From Mesorhizobium sp. SOD10 (GTDB taxonomy: Bacteria; Pseudomonadota; Alphaproteobacteria; Rhizobiales; Rhizobiaceae), in contig CCNA01000034.1 in NCBI GenBank assembly GCA_000824805.1, forward strand, positions 186,001 through 250,000: a DNA stretch of 64,000 nucleotides. The letters are read 5' to 3'. The notes under the pieces are model-generated. The model was not told the DNA's origin, ran no database searches, and saw only the letters and a list, made by a program, of their open reading frames with translations. Below are positions 35,103 to 43,382 of this stretch, piece by piece (the first letter of the stretch is position 1; every line of letters starts with the position of its first letter). The position numbers and the translations under genes are program-made.

Positions 35103-36258
35103 AGCGTCTGTAGCCGGTGTCGAGCCGGCGTTCGGTGTACATTGAATAGCGCGACATGCCGAAGCACAACAGCCAGAAAACGAAGGCGGCAAAGATGAGG
35201 CCGGACTTCGGAGTCTGGGGCGTCGCCCAGTTCGGGTCGGCAAAGTTCTGCTTCACCACGCCGAGCAGGTCGAACATCGAGATGATCAGGACCAGACTGG
35301 TGTCCTTGAGCATGCCGATGAAGGTGTTGACGATGCCTGGGATGACCAGCTTCAGCGCCTGCGGCAGCACAATCAGGCCCATCTTCTGCCAGTAGCCGAG
35401 GCCGAGCGAATCGGCGCCCTCATACTGGCCCCTGGGAATCGCCTGCAGGCCGCCGCGCACCACTTCGGCCATATAGGCGGCGGCAAACAGCGACACGCCG
35501 ATCAACGCGCGCAAGTATTTGTCAAAGGTGACGCCCGCGGGCAGGAACAGCGGCAGCATGACGCTGGCGAAGAACAGCACCGTGATCAATGGAATGCCGC
35601 GCACCGTCTCGATGAAGACGACGCAGAGCCATTTGACGATCGGCATCTTCGAACGGCGCCCGAGCGCCAGCATGATGCCCAAAGGCAGCGACACGGCAAT
35701 GCCGACGAAAGAGAGGCTGAGCGTCACGAGCAGCCCGCCCCAACGCGGGGTCTCGACATGCGGCAGGCCGAACACGCCGCCGACCAGCAGGAAGAAGGAG
35801 ACGATCGGCAACGCCACGAAGAGCAGGATTGCATTCAGCCCCTTGCGCGGCACGCGCGGGATGAGCATCGGCACTAGCAACAGCACGAACAGGATGCCGA
35901 CCAGGATCGGCCGCCAGCGCTCCTCGATCGGATAGGTGCCGAACATCAACTGGCCGAATTTGGCGTTGACGAAGGCCCAGCACGCGCCAGTCCAGCCGTC
36001 AGGCTGGACGCCACCTTGCGAAACGGTAGCACAGACGGTGCGGTCCGGCCCGCTCCAAACGGCATTGATGAAGGCCCAGTTGATGACCTGCGGCAGAATC
36101 CAGAGCACAATGGCAATGCCGAGTATGGTGAGGATGGCGTCGCCGACCGAACCGATCAGGTTCTTGCGCACCCAGGCATAGGCGCCGTGTTCGGTAGGCG
36201 GTGCCGGCTGAGCAAGCGCCATCTCGGTGCGCACCCAGGACATATCGTGTTCCTGCAT
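35101..36258 (-). CDS. aapM: General L-amino acid ABC transporter permease AapM
   Basis: A 385-residue inner-membrane permease of the HisM/GlnP type with an extended N-terminus of about 90 residues, typical of AapM. There are about eight hydrophobic helices. The EAA-like cytoplasmic loop that docks the ATPase is in GQYEGADSLGLGYWQKMGLI with IVLPQALKLVIPG. The start at 36258 is the first Met; MSWVRTEM at 36243 is an alternative with its own SD. Four bases separate it from aapQ, so the two permeases are made together and pair as a heterodimer. Confidence 0.94.
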   Translation of the reverse strand: MQEHDMSWVRTEMALAQPAPPTEHGAYAWVRKNLIGSVGDAILTILGIAIVLWILPQVINWAFINAVWSGPDRTVCATVSQGGVQPDGWTGACWAFVNAKFGQLMFGTYPIEERWRPILVGILFVLLLVPMLIPRVPRKGLNAILLFVALPIVSFFLLVGGVFGLPHVETPRWGGLLVTLSLSFVGIAVSLPLGIMLALGRRSKMPIVKWLCVVFIETVRGIPLITVLFFASVMLPLFLPAGVTFDKYLRALIGVSLFAAAYMAEVVRGGLQAIPRGQYEGADSLGLGYWQKMGLIVLPQALKLVIPGIVNTFIGMLKDTSLVLIISMFDLLGVVKQNFADPNWATPQTPKSGLIFAAFVFWLLCFGMSRYSMYTERRLDTGYRR

Positions 36259-36262
36259 GGCC

Positions 36263-37450
36263 CTATCTCTCCACCAGCGCCATTCTGGCGTTGACGATAT
36301 TCATGACAAAGGACGTCACCAAGCTCAGCACCAGATAGGCGATCATCATGATGAACACGCCCTCGACCGCCTGGCCGGTCTGGTTCAGCACCGTGCCGGC
36401 GGTGGCGGTGAGATCGGGATAACCGATGGCGATCGCCAGCGAGGAGTTCTTGGTGAGGTTGAGATATTGGCTGGTGAGCGGCGGAATGACGATGCGCATT
36501 GCCTGCGGCACCACCACGAGGCGCATGATCGGACCGGAACGCAGCCCGAGCGCAGCCGCCGCTTCGCTCTGGCCCTTGCTCACGCCCCTGATGCCGGCAC
36601 GCACGATCTCGGCGATGAAGGCGGCCGTGTAGAAGGAAAGCGCAAGCAACAGCGACAGGAATTCCGGCTTGACCCAGAAGCCGCCGGTGAGATTGAAGGT
36701 CGACTGCTTCGGGAAGTCGAAGGTGAGCGGCATACCGCCGAGAAAGAAGGCGAGCACCGGCAGCCCGATAATAAGCGCCACGGAGGTCCAGAATACCGGG
36801 AATTGCTGACCGGTCGCCCTCTGCCGCTGACGCGCCTTGTGAGCGACGAACCAGGCCATGGCAATGGCGAGCAGCAATGCCACGCCGATCAGCCAGGAAC
36901 CATCCCCCCAAATGGCGCGCGGGAAATAGAAGCCGCGCTGGTTGAGGAAGGAGCCGAACGGCAGGTGGATGCTCTCGCGCGGTGGCGGCAGCACGGCGAG
37001 CACGCCCGAATACCAGAAGAAGATGACCAGCAGCGGCGGGATGTTGCGGAAGATTTCGACATAGACCGTGCAGATCTTGCGGATCAGCCAGTTCTGCGAC
37101 AGGCGGCCGATGCCGATGATGAAACCGACAATGGTGGCGATGACGATACCGGCGACGGCGACGATGATGGTGTTGAGAAGGCCCACGATCAGCGCGCGGC
37201 CGTAGGTGGCGTCCGAAGTGTAGGCGATCGGCGTGTCGGAAATATCGAAGCCGGCCCTGCTCTTGAGGAACTGAAAGCCAGAGGCGATGTGCAGGCGCTG
37301 GAGGTTCTCGATGACGTTGTTGATGATCCACCAGATCGAGCCGAACAACAGGATCACAACCAGCGTCTGGAAGAACAGGCTGCGTATTCTCGGGTCATTG
37401 ATGAAGGAGCCGCGGCTCGGCTCCTCGCGAAGTATTTCCTGCGAAGCCAT
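36263..37450 (-). CDS. aapQ: General L-amino acid ABC transporter permease AapQ
   Basis: A 395-residue permease. It has the BPD transport signature with the EAA loop in SKGQSEAAAALGLRSGPIMR followed by VVVPQAMRIVIPP. The hydrophobic helices resemble those of HisQ-type permeases, with the long periplasmic insertion of AapQ (FGSFLNQRGFYFPRAIWGDG). Start ATG 37450. It follows aapJ by 62 bases containing a GC-rich hairpin and is almost fused to aapM. Confidence 0.95.
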   Translation of the reverse strand: MASQEILREEPSRGSFINDPRIRSLFFQTLVVILLFGSIWWIINNVIENLQRLHIASGFQFLKSRAGFDISDTPIAYTSDATYGRALIVGLLNTIIVAVAGIVIATIVGFIIGIGRLSQNWLIRKICTVYVEIFRNIPPLLVIFFWYSGVLAVLPPPRESIHLPFGSFLNQRGFYFPRAIWGDGSWLIGVALLLAIAMAWFVAHKARQRQRATGQQFPVFWTSVALIIGLPVLAFFLGGMPLTFDFPKQSTFNLTGGFWVKPEFLSLLLALSFYTAAFIAEIVRAGIRGVSKGQSEAAAALGLRSGPIMRLVVVPQAMRIVIPPLTSQYLNLTKNSSLAIAIGYPDLTATAGTVLNQTGQAVEGVFIMMIAYLVLSLVTSFVMNIVNARMALVER

Positions 37451-37473
37451 GGACCGTCCCCTGAAAAGAGAAA

Positions 37474-37500
37474 CCGGGAGGCAGACGACCTGCCCCCCGG
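37474..37500 (-). promoter_or_regulatory. GC-rich hairpin between aapJ and aapQ
   Basis: CCGGGAGGCAG and CTGCCCCCCGG (one mismatch) pair around ACGAC in the aapJ-aapQ gap. No T-run follows on the minus strand. Such stems after the binding-protein gene of ABC operons often stabilise its message or reduce read-through, giving more AapJ than permease. The structure is seen; the role is inferred. Confidence 0.6.
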
Positions 37501-37512
37501 ATCACATTTCAA

Positions 37513-38541
37513 TCAGCGGATCGGCGGGCCATATTGCAAGCCGCCCTTGGTCCACAGCGCGTTGATGCCGCGCGCGATCTTGAGCGGGCTGCCCGAGCCG
37601 ACATTGCGCTCGAACATTTCGCCGTAGTTGCCGACGGCCTTGACGATGTTGACGACCCAATCGTTGGAGAGGCCGAGATCGGCGCCGTACTTGCCGTCGG
37701 GCTCGGTGCCGAGGATACGCTGTATGTTCGGATCGGTCGACGTCTTCATCTCGTCGACATTCGCCTGGGTGATGCCGGCTTCTTCGGCGTTGAGCAGCGC
37801 AAAATACGTCCAGCGCGCGATATGCGCCCATTGGTCGTCGCCCTGGCGCACGGCCGGGCCGAGCGGCTCCTTGGAGATGATCTCTGGCAGCACGACATGG
37901 TCGGCCGGCGAGGACAGCGTCAGGCGGATGCCGTAAAGGCCGGATTGGTCGGTGGTGTAAGCATCGCAGCGGCCTGCGTCATAGGCTGCGTTGACCTCTT
38001 CCAGCTTCTCGAACACGACGGGGTTGTATTCCATCTTGTTCTTCTTGAAGTAGTCGGCGAGGTTGAGCTCGGTCGTGGTGCCGCTCTGCACGCAGACGGC
38101 GGCGCCCGAAAGCTGCAGCGCGGAGTTCACGCCCGGCAGCTTCTTGGCGTTGATCATGAAGCCCTGGCCGTCATAGTAGGTGACGCCGACGAAATCGAGG
38201 CCGAGCGCGCTGTCGCGGTTGCTGGTCCAGGTGGTGTTGCGCGACAGGATGTCGATCTCGCCCGACTGGAGCGCGGTGAAACGCTCCTTGGCGCTGAGCG
38301 GCGTGAACTTGACCTTGGAGCCGTCACCGAAGACGGCGGCCGCCACGGCGCGACAGAAGTCCGCGTCGATGCCCTTCCACTCACCCTTGTCGTCCGGTGC
38401 CGAGAAGCCGGCGAGGCCGGTCGAGACGCCGCACTGGATAAAGCCCTTCTGCTTTACGGTATCGAGCGTGCCGGCCGAAGCGGCGGACGCCATGAACCCG
38501 AGCGCGGCGGCGCCAAGGATGCCGATTGCAATGTGTTTCAT
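37513..38541 (-). CDS. aapJ: General L-amino acid ABC transporter substrate-binding protein
   Basis: A 342-residue periplasmic amino-acid-binding protein. It has a signal peptide (MKHIAIGILGAAALGFMASA, cleavage at ASAG). The solute-binding family 3 motifs are GFSAPDDKGEWKGIDADFCR and the acidic-basic substrate-grip region LSRNTTWTSNRDSALGLDF. The C-terminal half includes YGEMFERNVGSGSPLKIARG, typical of AapJ. It is the first gene of the operon, with a promoter about 145 bp upstream and a stem-loop after it. Confidence 0.95.
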   Translation of the reverse strand: MKHIAIGILGAAALGFMASAASAGTLDTVKQKGFIQCGVSTGLAGFSAPDDKGEWKGIDADFCRAVAAAVFGDGSKVKFTPLSAKERFTALQSGEIDILSRNTTWTSNRDSALGLDFVGVTYYDGQGFMINAKKLPGVNSALQLSGAAVCVQSGTTTELNLADYFKKNKMEYNPVVFEKLEEVNAAYDAGRCDAYTTDQSGLYGIRLTLSSPADHVVLPEIISKEPLGPAVRQGDDQWAHIARWTYFALLNAEEAGITQANVDEMKTSTDPNIQRILGTEPDGKYGADLGLSNDWVVNIVKAVGNYGEMFERNVGSGSPLKIARGINALWTKGGLQYGPPIR

Positions 38542-39022
38542 GACCCACAGACCCTTTTCTGTTACAGGCGCCCCCTGCTGCCAGGCGACACTGATCTTTT
38601 TTCGTTTGTGAATGCAGCTCCCACGTTAAGGCCCACTCCCGGACCCGCATCGGTTACGATGCCTGCCTCCCATTCACGAAACGCATCGAAGGCGATTATT
38701 CCTGTGAGGTCAAGGGAAATGACCGAATTGCGACCCGCTTGAAAACCAATTGCCGCAAATGCGTGAACTGCGGACAAGAGCGCCATGAAACCGGCAGGCC
38801 GTGCAAACAAATCAGTCAAGTTGCGTCGTCCCGAATCGATCGACGGCGACGAAATCCGCTTCGGCAATAGCTGCAGGTTATTGAGCGCGTGCGCCGCTGG
38901 ATTGGACCACCGGAACACCAGCTTTTGGCGGGCCAGGCGCGGTTGCGCGGGCCTTGCCGCCGCTTTATGGCTGGTCTCCTGACATCATTCGACCCCTTAT
39001 ATGAATTGGCTGGCGACGAACC
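38542..39022. other. Intergenic region between aapJ and metC
   Basis: About 480 bp without a convincing gene. It holds the aapJ promoter (38685-38713) and the start region of the divergent metC. A long minus-strand open frame (38562-38918) lacks any recognisable motif, so I do not count it. I could not find a sigma-54 site. Confidence 0.6.
38685..38713 (-). promoter_or_regulatory. aapJQMP promoter candidate
   Basis: On the minus strand TTGACC (38708-38713) is followed by 17 bp and TTCGAT (38685-38690). It would give a leader of about 135 bases before aapJ. The -35 is good and the -10 weak, which leaves room for an activator. Confidence 0.45.
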
Positions 39023-40195
39023 ATGGCTAAAGACGGTATAGAAATGGGCATCAACACGCTGCTTGCCCATTCCGGCAACAACCCCCGCGATTATTTCGGT
39101 TTCGTCAATCCGCCGGTCGTGCATGCCTCGACGGTGCTTTATCCAAACGCGGCATCCATGGCCGGGCGCAGCCAGAAATACACTTACGGCACGCGCGGCA
39201 CGCCGACGATGGATGCGCTCACGCTCGCGGTCGATGCGCTGGAAGGCTCCGCCGGAACCGTCGCCGTTCCTTCGGGACTCGCCGCCGTGACCGTGCCGCT
39301 GCTCGCCTTCCTTGCCGCGGGCGATCACCTGTTGATCGTCGACAGTGTCTACCACCCGACGCGCCACTTCGCCGATACGATGCTGAGGCGGCTCGGCATC
39401 GAGGTCGAATATTACGAACCGCGCATCGGCGCCGGGATCGCATCGCTGATCAAGCCCAACACGAAGGTGGTGTTCACCGAATCGCCGGGATCGAACACCT
39501 ATGAGGTGCAGGACATCCCGGCTATCGCCAAGGCAGCGCATGCTGCCGGCGCTATCGTGATGATGGACAACACCTGGGCGACCCCGCTCTACTTCAAGCC
39601 GCTCGACCATGGCGTCGATATCTCGATCCATGCGGCGACGAAGTATCCGGCCGGGCATTCCGATGTGCTGCTCGGCCTGGTTTCGGCCAACGAGAGCTGC
39701 TGGACGAAGCTCTATGACGGCTTCTGCACGCTCGGGTGCTGCTCCGGTCCCGACGACATCTATCAGGTGCTGCGCGGCCTGCGCACCATGGGGGTGCGGC
39801 TCGAGCAGCACCGCAAGAGCGCGCTCGATATCGCGCGGTGGCTCGAGGAGCAGCCAGGTGTCGCGCAAGTGCTGCACCCGGCTCTCGAAAGCCATCCCGA
39901 CCATGCGCTCTGGAAGCGCGATTTCTGCGGCTCGAGCGGTGTCTTCTCGGTCGTGCTCAAGGGCGGCGGGCAGAAGGCGCAGCACGCTTTTCTCGATGCC
40001 CTCAAGATCTTCGGGCTCGGCTATTCCTGGGGCGGCTATGAGAGCCTTGCCGTTCCGGTCTTCCTCGGCGACCGTACCATCGCCAAGGGGGCTTACGCCG
40101 GCTCGCTGGTCCGCCTGCAGATCGGGCTGGAAGATGTCGAGGACCTCAAGGCCGACATTCTCCGCGGCCTGGCCGCGGCGGCTGCCGCCGGATGA
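39023..40195 (+). CDS. metC: Cystathionine beta-lyase
   Basis: A 390-residue PLP enzyme of the Cys/Met metabolism family that splits cystathionine to homocysteine, pyruvate and ammonia. Visible: the substrate loop (YTYGTRGTPTMDALTLAVDA), GSAGTVAVPSGLAAVT, the Asp in MMDNTWATPLYFKPL and the PLP lysine in HAATKYPAGHSDVLLG. The SD region before ATG 39023 is modest; the Met at residue 8 is an alternative. It is divergent from aapJ, an arrangement known from rhizobia, where metC sits directly upstream of the aap operon. Confidence 0.93.
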   Translation: MAKDGIEMGINTLLAHSGNNPRDYFGFVNPPVVHASTVLYPNAASMAGRSQKYTYGTRGTPTMDALTLAVDALEGSAGTVAVPSGLAAVTVPLLAFLAAGDHLLIVDSVYHPTRHFADTMLRRLGIEVEYYEPRIGAGIASLIKPNTKVVFTESPGSNTYEVQDIPAIAKAAHAAGAIVMMDNTWATPLYFKPLDHGVDISIHAATKYPAGHSDVLLGLVSANESCWTKLYDGFCTLGCCSGPDDIYQVLRGLRTMGVRLEQHRKSALDIARWLEEQPGVAQVLHPALESHPDHALWKRDFCGSSGVFSVVLKGGGQKAQHAFLDALKIFGLGYSWGGYESLAVPVFLGDRTIAKGAYAGSLVRLQIGLEDVEDLKADILRGLAAAAAAG

Positions 40196-40275
40196 CAGGC
40201 TGATTGGCGAAAGCTCCCATAGAGCGGCAGACAGGCCTCGGCCGAAGCGGTAGCATGGCCCGCGCGACCAACGCG

Positions 40276-40306
40276 GGGAACCTTTTGCCCGCGGGCGCAT
40301 CCAATG
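40276..40306 (+). promoter_or_regulatory. ECF-type promoter upstream of the sigma gene
   Basis: GGGAAC, then 15 bases, then GCATCCAATG. The same two blocks with the same 15-bp spacing recur at 41058-41088, upstream of the DUF4142 gene. GGAAC is the classic -35 element of ECF sigma factors. Shared sequence and spacing point to autoregulation by the sigma factor at 40337. Confidence 0.75.
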
Positions 40307-40336
40307 CGGATGTAAGACTGTCGGGAGATCGGCGAG

Positions 40337-41035
40337 ATGAGAAAGCGTGCCTTGCAAGCCGCCGAGGTCGGCCCGGCCGAGGCCGGCGACATGGCGCTGG
40401 TGTGCCGGGCGCTTGCGCGGGATCCGGACGCGTTCCGCACCATCATCAAGACGCACAACCAGCGACTCTACCGCATTGCGCGTGGCGTCGTGCGCAACGA
40501 CGCCGAGGCCGAGGACATCGTGCAGGAGGCCTATATGCGCGCCTTCGCCAATCTCGGCGCTTTTCGCGGCGAGGCTTCGCTTTCGACCTGGCTGTCGCGC
40601 ATCGTCATCAACGAAGCGCTCGGCCGGCTGCGCAAGCGCAAGCGGATCGTTGCGATGCCCGGAAATCCGGAAGCGCAGATCATCTGGTTTCCCTTGAACC
40701 AAAACGACTTGAATCCAGGAGACGATCCGGAGCGGACAATGGCGCAGCGGCAGATCCTCGGGCTTGTCGAACGGGCGACCGACAGCCTTCCCGATGTCTA
40801 TCGTACCGTCTTCGTCGCCCGCGTCATCGAGGGCCTCAGCATCGAGGAGACCGCCGACCTGCTGGGCGTGAAACCCGAGACGGTGAAGACCAGGCTGCAC
40901 CGGGCGCGAACACTGGTGCGAAAGGCGCTGGACGACGAGATCGGCCCGGTGTTGCTCGACGCTTTCCCCTTCGCCGGCCGGCGCTGCGAGCGGCTGACGC
41001 AGGCGGTGATGAAAAGGCTGGGATTCGAGCCCTGA
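40337..41035 (+). CDS. ECF subfamily RNA polymerase sigma factor
   Basis: A 232-residue sigma-70-family protein with region 2 (AFRTIIKTHNQRLYRIARGV, DAEAEDIVQEAYMRAF, FRGEASLSTWLSRIVINEAL) and region 4 (LPDVYRTVFVARVIEGLSIE, ADLLGVKPETVKTRLHRART). It has no extra C-terminal sensory domain. No adjacent anti-sigma factor is visible, which is unusual. Identical promoter motifs lie upstream of this gene and of the DUF4142-cupredoxin pair, so it probably controls itself and that operon. The signal is not apparent; a periplasmic redox or copper stress is a guess from the cupredoxin. Confidence 0.9.
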   Translation: MRKRALQAAEVGPAEAGDMALVCRALARDPDAFRTIIKTHNQRLYRIARGVVRNDAEAEDIVQEAYMRAFANLGAFRGEASLSTWLSRIVINEALGRLRKRKRIVAMPGNPEAQIIWFPLNQNDLNPGDDPERTMAQRQILGLVERATDSLPDVYRTVFVARVIEGLSIEETADLLGVKPETVKTRLHRARTLVRKALDDEIGPVLLDAFPFAGRRCERLTQAVMKRLGFEP

Positions 41036-41057
41036 TTTCGATCTCCCGCCGTTTCCC

Positions 41058-41088
41058 GGGAACGTTTCGTTCTTGCCCGCATCCAATG
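41058..41088 (+). promoter_or_regulatory. ECF-type promoter upstream of DUF4142-cupredoxin
   Basis: GGGAAC, 15 bases, GCATCCAATG: same blocks and same spacing as at 40276-40306. It lies 54 bases before the DUF4142 start. Two occurrences on either side of an ECF gene are strong internal evidence of a shared recognition site. Confidence 0.78.
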
Positions 41089-41142
41089 GCAGTCAACACC
41101 AGATGAAGCCCGAGGCCAGAACCGCCGGGCGAAGGAGATGCC

Positions 41143-41667
41143 ATGTTCATGCGACCAACCGCCGCCCTCGCTGCTCTTTTGTTCATTGGTGCAGCGCCGC
41201 TGGCGCTAGCTGCCGAAAAACCCACCGACCCGCAGATCGCCCACATCGCCTATACGGCCGGCACGATCGACATCGAAGCGGCCAAGCTGGCGATCAAGAA
41301 GTCGAAAAACAAGGAGATCATCGACTTCGCCAAGGACATGGAGCGCGACCATGCGGCGGTCAACAAGCAGGCGCTCGACCTGGTGAAGAAGCTGAAGGTC
41401 ACGCCCGAGGACAACGACACCAGCAAGGCGCTGGCCAAGGCCGCGAAGGAGGAGCGCGCCAAGCTGGCAAAGCTGCAAGGGGCAGCCTTCGACAAGGCCT
41501 ATATCGAGAACGAAGTGGCCTATCACAAGCAGGTCGACAGCGCGCTCGAAACCCTGCTGATCCCCTCGGCCACCAATGCCGAGCTGAAGAGCCTGCTGGA
41601 GACCGGCCTCAAGATATTCCAGGGGCATGAGCAACATGCCGAACATGTCGCCGGCATGCTGAAATGA
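41143..41667 (+). CDS. DUF4142 family periplasmic protein
   Basis: A 174-residue protein with a Sec signal peptide (AALAALLFIGAAPLALAAEK) and a ferritin-like helical domain. The domain starts IAHIAYTAGTIDIEAAKLAI, with FAKDMERDHAAVNKQALDLV and the late HEQHAEHVAGMLK, all typical of DUF4142. The His and Glu pattern suggests metal or redox binding, but the role is not known. Strong SD (AAGGAG). It is the first gene of an operon that overlaps the cupredoxin gene by four bases and is preceded by the ECF-type promoter. Confidence 0.86.
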   Translation: MFMRPTAALAALLFIGAAPLALAAEKPTDPQIAHIAYTAGTIDIEAAKLAIKKSKNKEIIDFAKDMERDHAAVNKQALDLVKKLKVTPEDNDTSKALAKAAKEERAKLAKLQGAAFDKAYIENEVAYHKQVDSALETLLIPSATNAELKSLLETGLKIFQGHEQHAEHVAGMLK

Positions 41668-41972
41668 GGCCCCTGGCTCTTGCGCCAGCGCTGGCGGCGG
41701 CGCTCATCGCGTCGCCGGCGCTCGCGGCGACCATCGAGGTGACGATCGACAAGTTGGTCTTTTCGCCGGCAAGCGTCCAGGCCAAGGTCGGCGATACGAT
41801 CGAGTGGACGAACATCGATATTCTCGCCCATACCGCCACGGTCAAAGGCGGCTGGGATGTGATGATCCCGGCGAAGTCGAAGGGCAAGGTTACGCTCACG
41901 GCGGCGGGGGCAGTGGACTATTTCTGCCGCTTCCATCCCAACATGAAGGGCCATATCGAGGTAGCCCCTTGA
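41664..41972 (+). CDS. Cupredoxin (type 1 copper protein), amicyanin/pseudoazurin-like
   Basis: A 102-residue secreted protein with a signal peptide ending ASPALA. The mature domain has the type 1 copper ligands: a first His (ILAHTATVKG) and the C-terminal loop with Cys, His and Met (YFCRFHPNMKGHIEV). It should shuttle electrons in the periplasm. The ATG overlaps the DUF4142 stop (ATGA), so both are made together. No matching oxidase or dehydrogenase gene is nearby. Confidence 0.88.
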   Translation: MRPLALAPALAAALIASPALAATIEVTIDKLVFSPASVQAKVGDTIEWTNIDILAHTATVKGGWDVMIPAKSKGKVTLTAAGAVDYFCRFHPNMKGHIEVAP

Positions 41973-41987
41973 TCACCCTACCGGAAA

Positions 41988-42009
41988 GCGAGGCGCATCC
42001 GCGCCTCGC
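41988..42009 (+). terminator. Hairpin after the cupredoxin gene
   Basis: GCGAGGCGC, loop ATCC, GCGCCTCGC: a perfect 9-bp stem 15 bases after the stop. No T-run follows, so termination may need Rho. Confidence 0.55.
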
Positions 42010-42291
42010 CTAACCTTGCAGCAATCCTCCCATGGCCGGTTGCCGCACCCCGCACCGGCACACTTCTCGCCGAGGCCAGGACATTCGGGCGAATTGCCGA
42101 ACCGATTCCGCAAACCTCCTAAAGGATTGACGCGATTGACCAAGTGGAGGCCATCGGTGGCCTGCCACAGGTTCCGCATCGCGCAATAATATTCCCCTCA
42201 GCGCCGATGAAACGGATCGGTTTGGCTTTCCAATTTCCGCCTTTGGCGGCATTGCCCATTGCACAGAATTCCGCGTTTGACAGGGCCTGCC

Positions 42292-43371
42292 ATGGCGTTT
42301 CGCCTTTTCGTTCCGATCCTTGCCGGCGCGACGCTTCGCGAACGGCTGCTTGCTTGCATCGGCGCGACCATCGGCATCGCGCTCACCGGGATGATCAGCG
42401 GGCTTGCCATGGGCAGCGGCCCGCTTGTGGCGATGCTGGTGGCGCCGATGGGCGCTTCCGCCGTGCTCCTCTTTGCCGTTCCGTCGAGCCCGCTGGCGCA
42501 GCCCTGGTCGATCGTCGGCGGCAACACGATCTCGGCACTGGTCGGCGTGACGGTCGCGCATTTTGTGCATGACACGGTGATAGCCTCCGGCCTTGCGGTA
42601 GCGCTGGCGATCGCCGCCATGTCGTTCACGCGCTCATTGCATCCGCCGGGAGGTGCCGCGGCACTCACCGGCGTGCTCGGCGGGCCGGCAGTTGCCGCCG
42701 CGGGCTTCCTGTTCCCCTTCGTGCCGGTGGCGCTGAATTCGACCATCCTGGTCGCGCTCGGCTTCCTCTTCCATAAGCTGTCTCGGCGCAACTATCCGCA
42801 TGTGCATGTGCCCGCCGCCAGCGGACACGGCACTGCCGACCGGCCGCCGGCCGAGCGCGTGGGCTTCCGGCCCGAGGATGTCGACGCCGCGCTCTCGGCG
42901 CTTGACGAGACCTTCGACATCGACCGTGACGACCTGGAGCGCCTGCTGCGGCAGGTCGAACTGCAGGCGATGGTGCGTTCGCAGCGCACGCTGCTTTGCC
43001 GGGACATCATGTCCCGCGATGTGATCTCGGTGATGGAATCTGCCTCTGCCGACGAGGCGCGTAAACAGCTCATCGACCACAATATTCGCACCCTGCCGGT
43101 GATCGACGCGAGCGGCCGTCTCACCGGCGCGGTCGGCTTGCGCGAGCTGACACGAGCCAGCGAAACCGTGAAAGGGGTGATGTCGAAGGCCGGCACAGCC
43201 TCGCCCGATACGCCGGCGATGAGCCTGTTGCCGGTGCTGACCGACGGCCGCAGCCATGCCGTGGTGATCGTCGATAGCGAGCGGCATATCCTCGGACTGA
43301 TCACCCAGACCGACCTGCTGGCGGCGGCCGCGCGCGTGCAGGTACCGCCGCCGCTCAAAGCGGTAGCATAG
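42292..43371 (+). CDS. HPP family membrane protein with CBS pair
   Basis: A 359-residue protein. Residues 1-165 contain about five transmembrane helices and the HPP motif (SFTRSLHPPGGAAALTG), with GSGPLVAMLVAPMGASAVLL before it. Residues about 235-350 carry two CBS domains (DIMSRDVISVMESASADEAR and HILGLITQTDLL), which commonly bind adenosine nucleotides. HPP proteins have been linked to nitrite transport in plants; the bacterial substrate is not known. ATG 42292 is used although the frame opens at 42259. The 280-bp leader after the cupredoxin hairpin holds no gene. Confidence 0.85.
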   Translation: MAFRLFVPILAGATLRERLLACIGATIGIALTGMISGLAMGSGPLVAMLVAPMGASAVLLFAVPSSPLAQPWSIVGGNTISALVGVTVAHFVHDTVIASGLAVALAIAAMSFTRSLHPPGGAAALTGVLGGPAVAAAGFLFPFVPVALNSTILVALGFLFHKLSRRNYPHVHVPAASGHGTADRPPAERVGFRPEDVDAALSALDETFDIDRDDLERLLRQVELQAMVRSQRTLLCRDIMSRDVISVMESASADEARKQLIDHNIRTLPVIDASGRLTGAVGLRELTRASETVKGVMSKAGTASPDTPAMSLLPVLTDGRSHAVVIVDSERHILGLITQTDLLAAAARVQVPPPLKAVA

Positions 43372-43382
43372 AGCCACACCGA

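Noticed and set aside
38816..41086. 756-codon minus-strand frame opposite metC and the ECF gene
   Set aside because: metC and the sigma factor on the plus strand have complete catalytic and DNA-binding motifs; the antisense frame has none.
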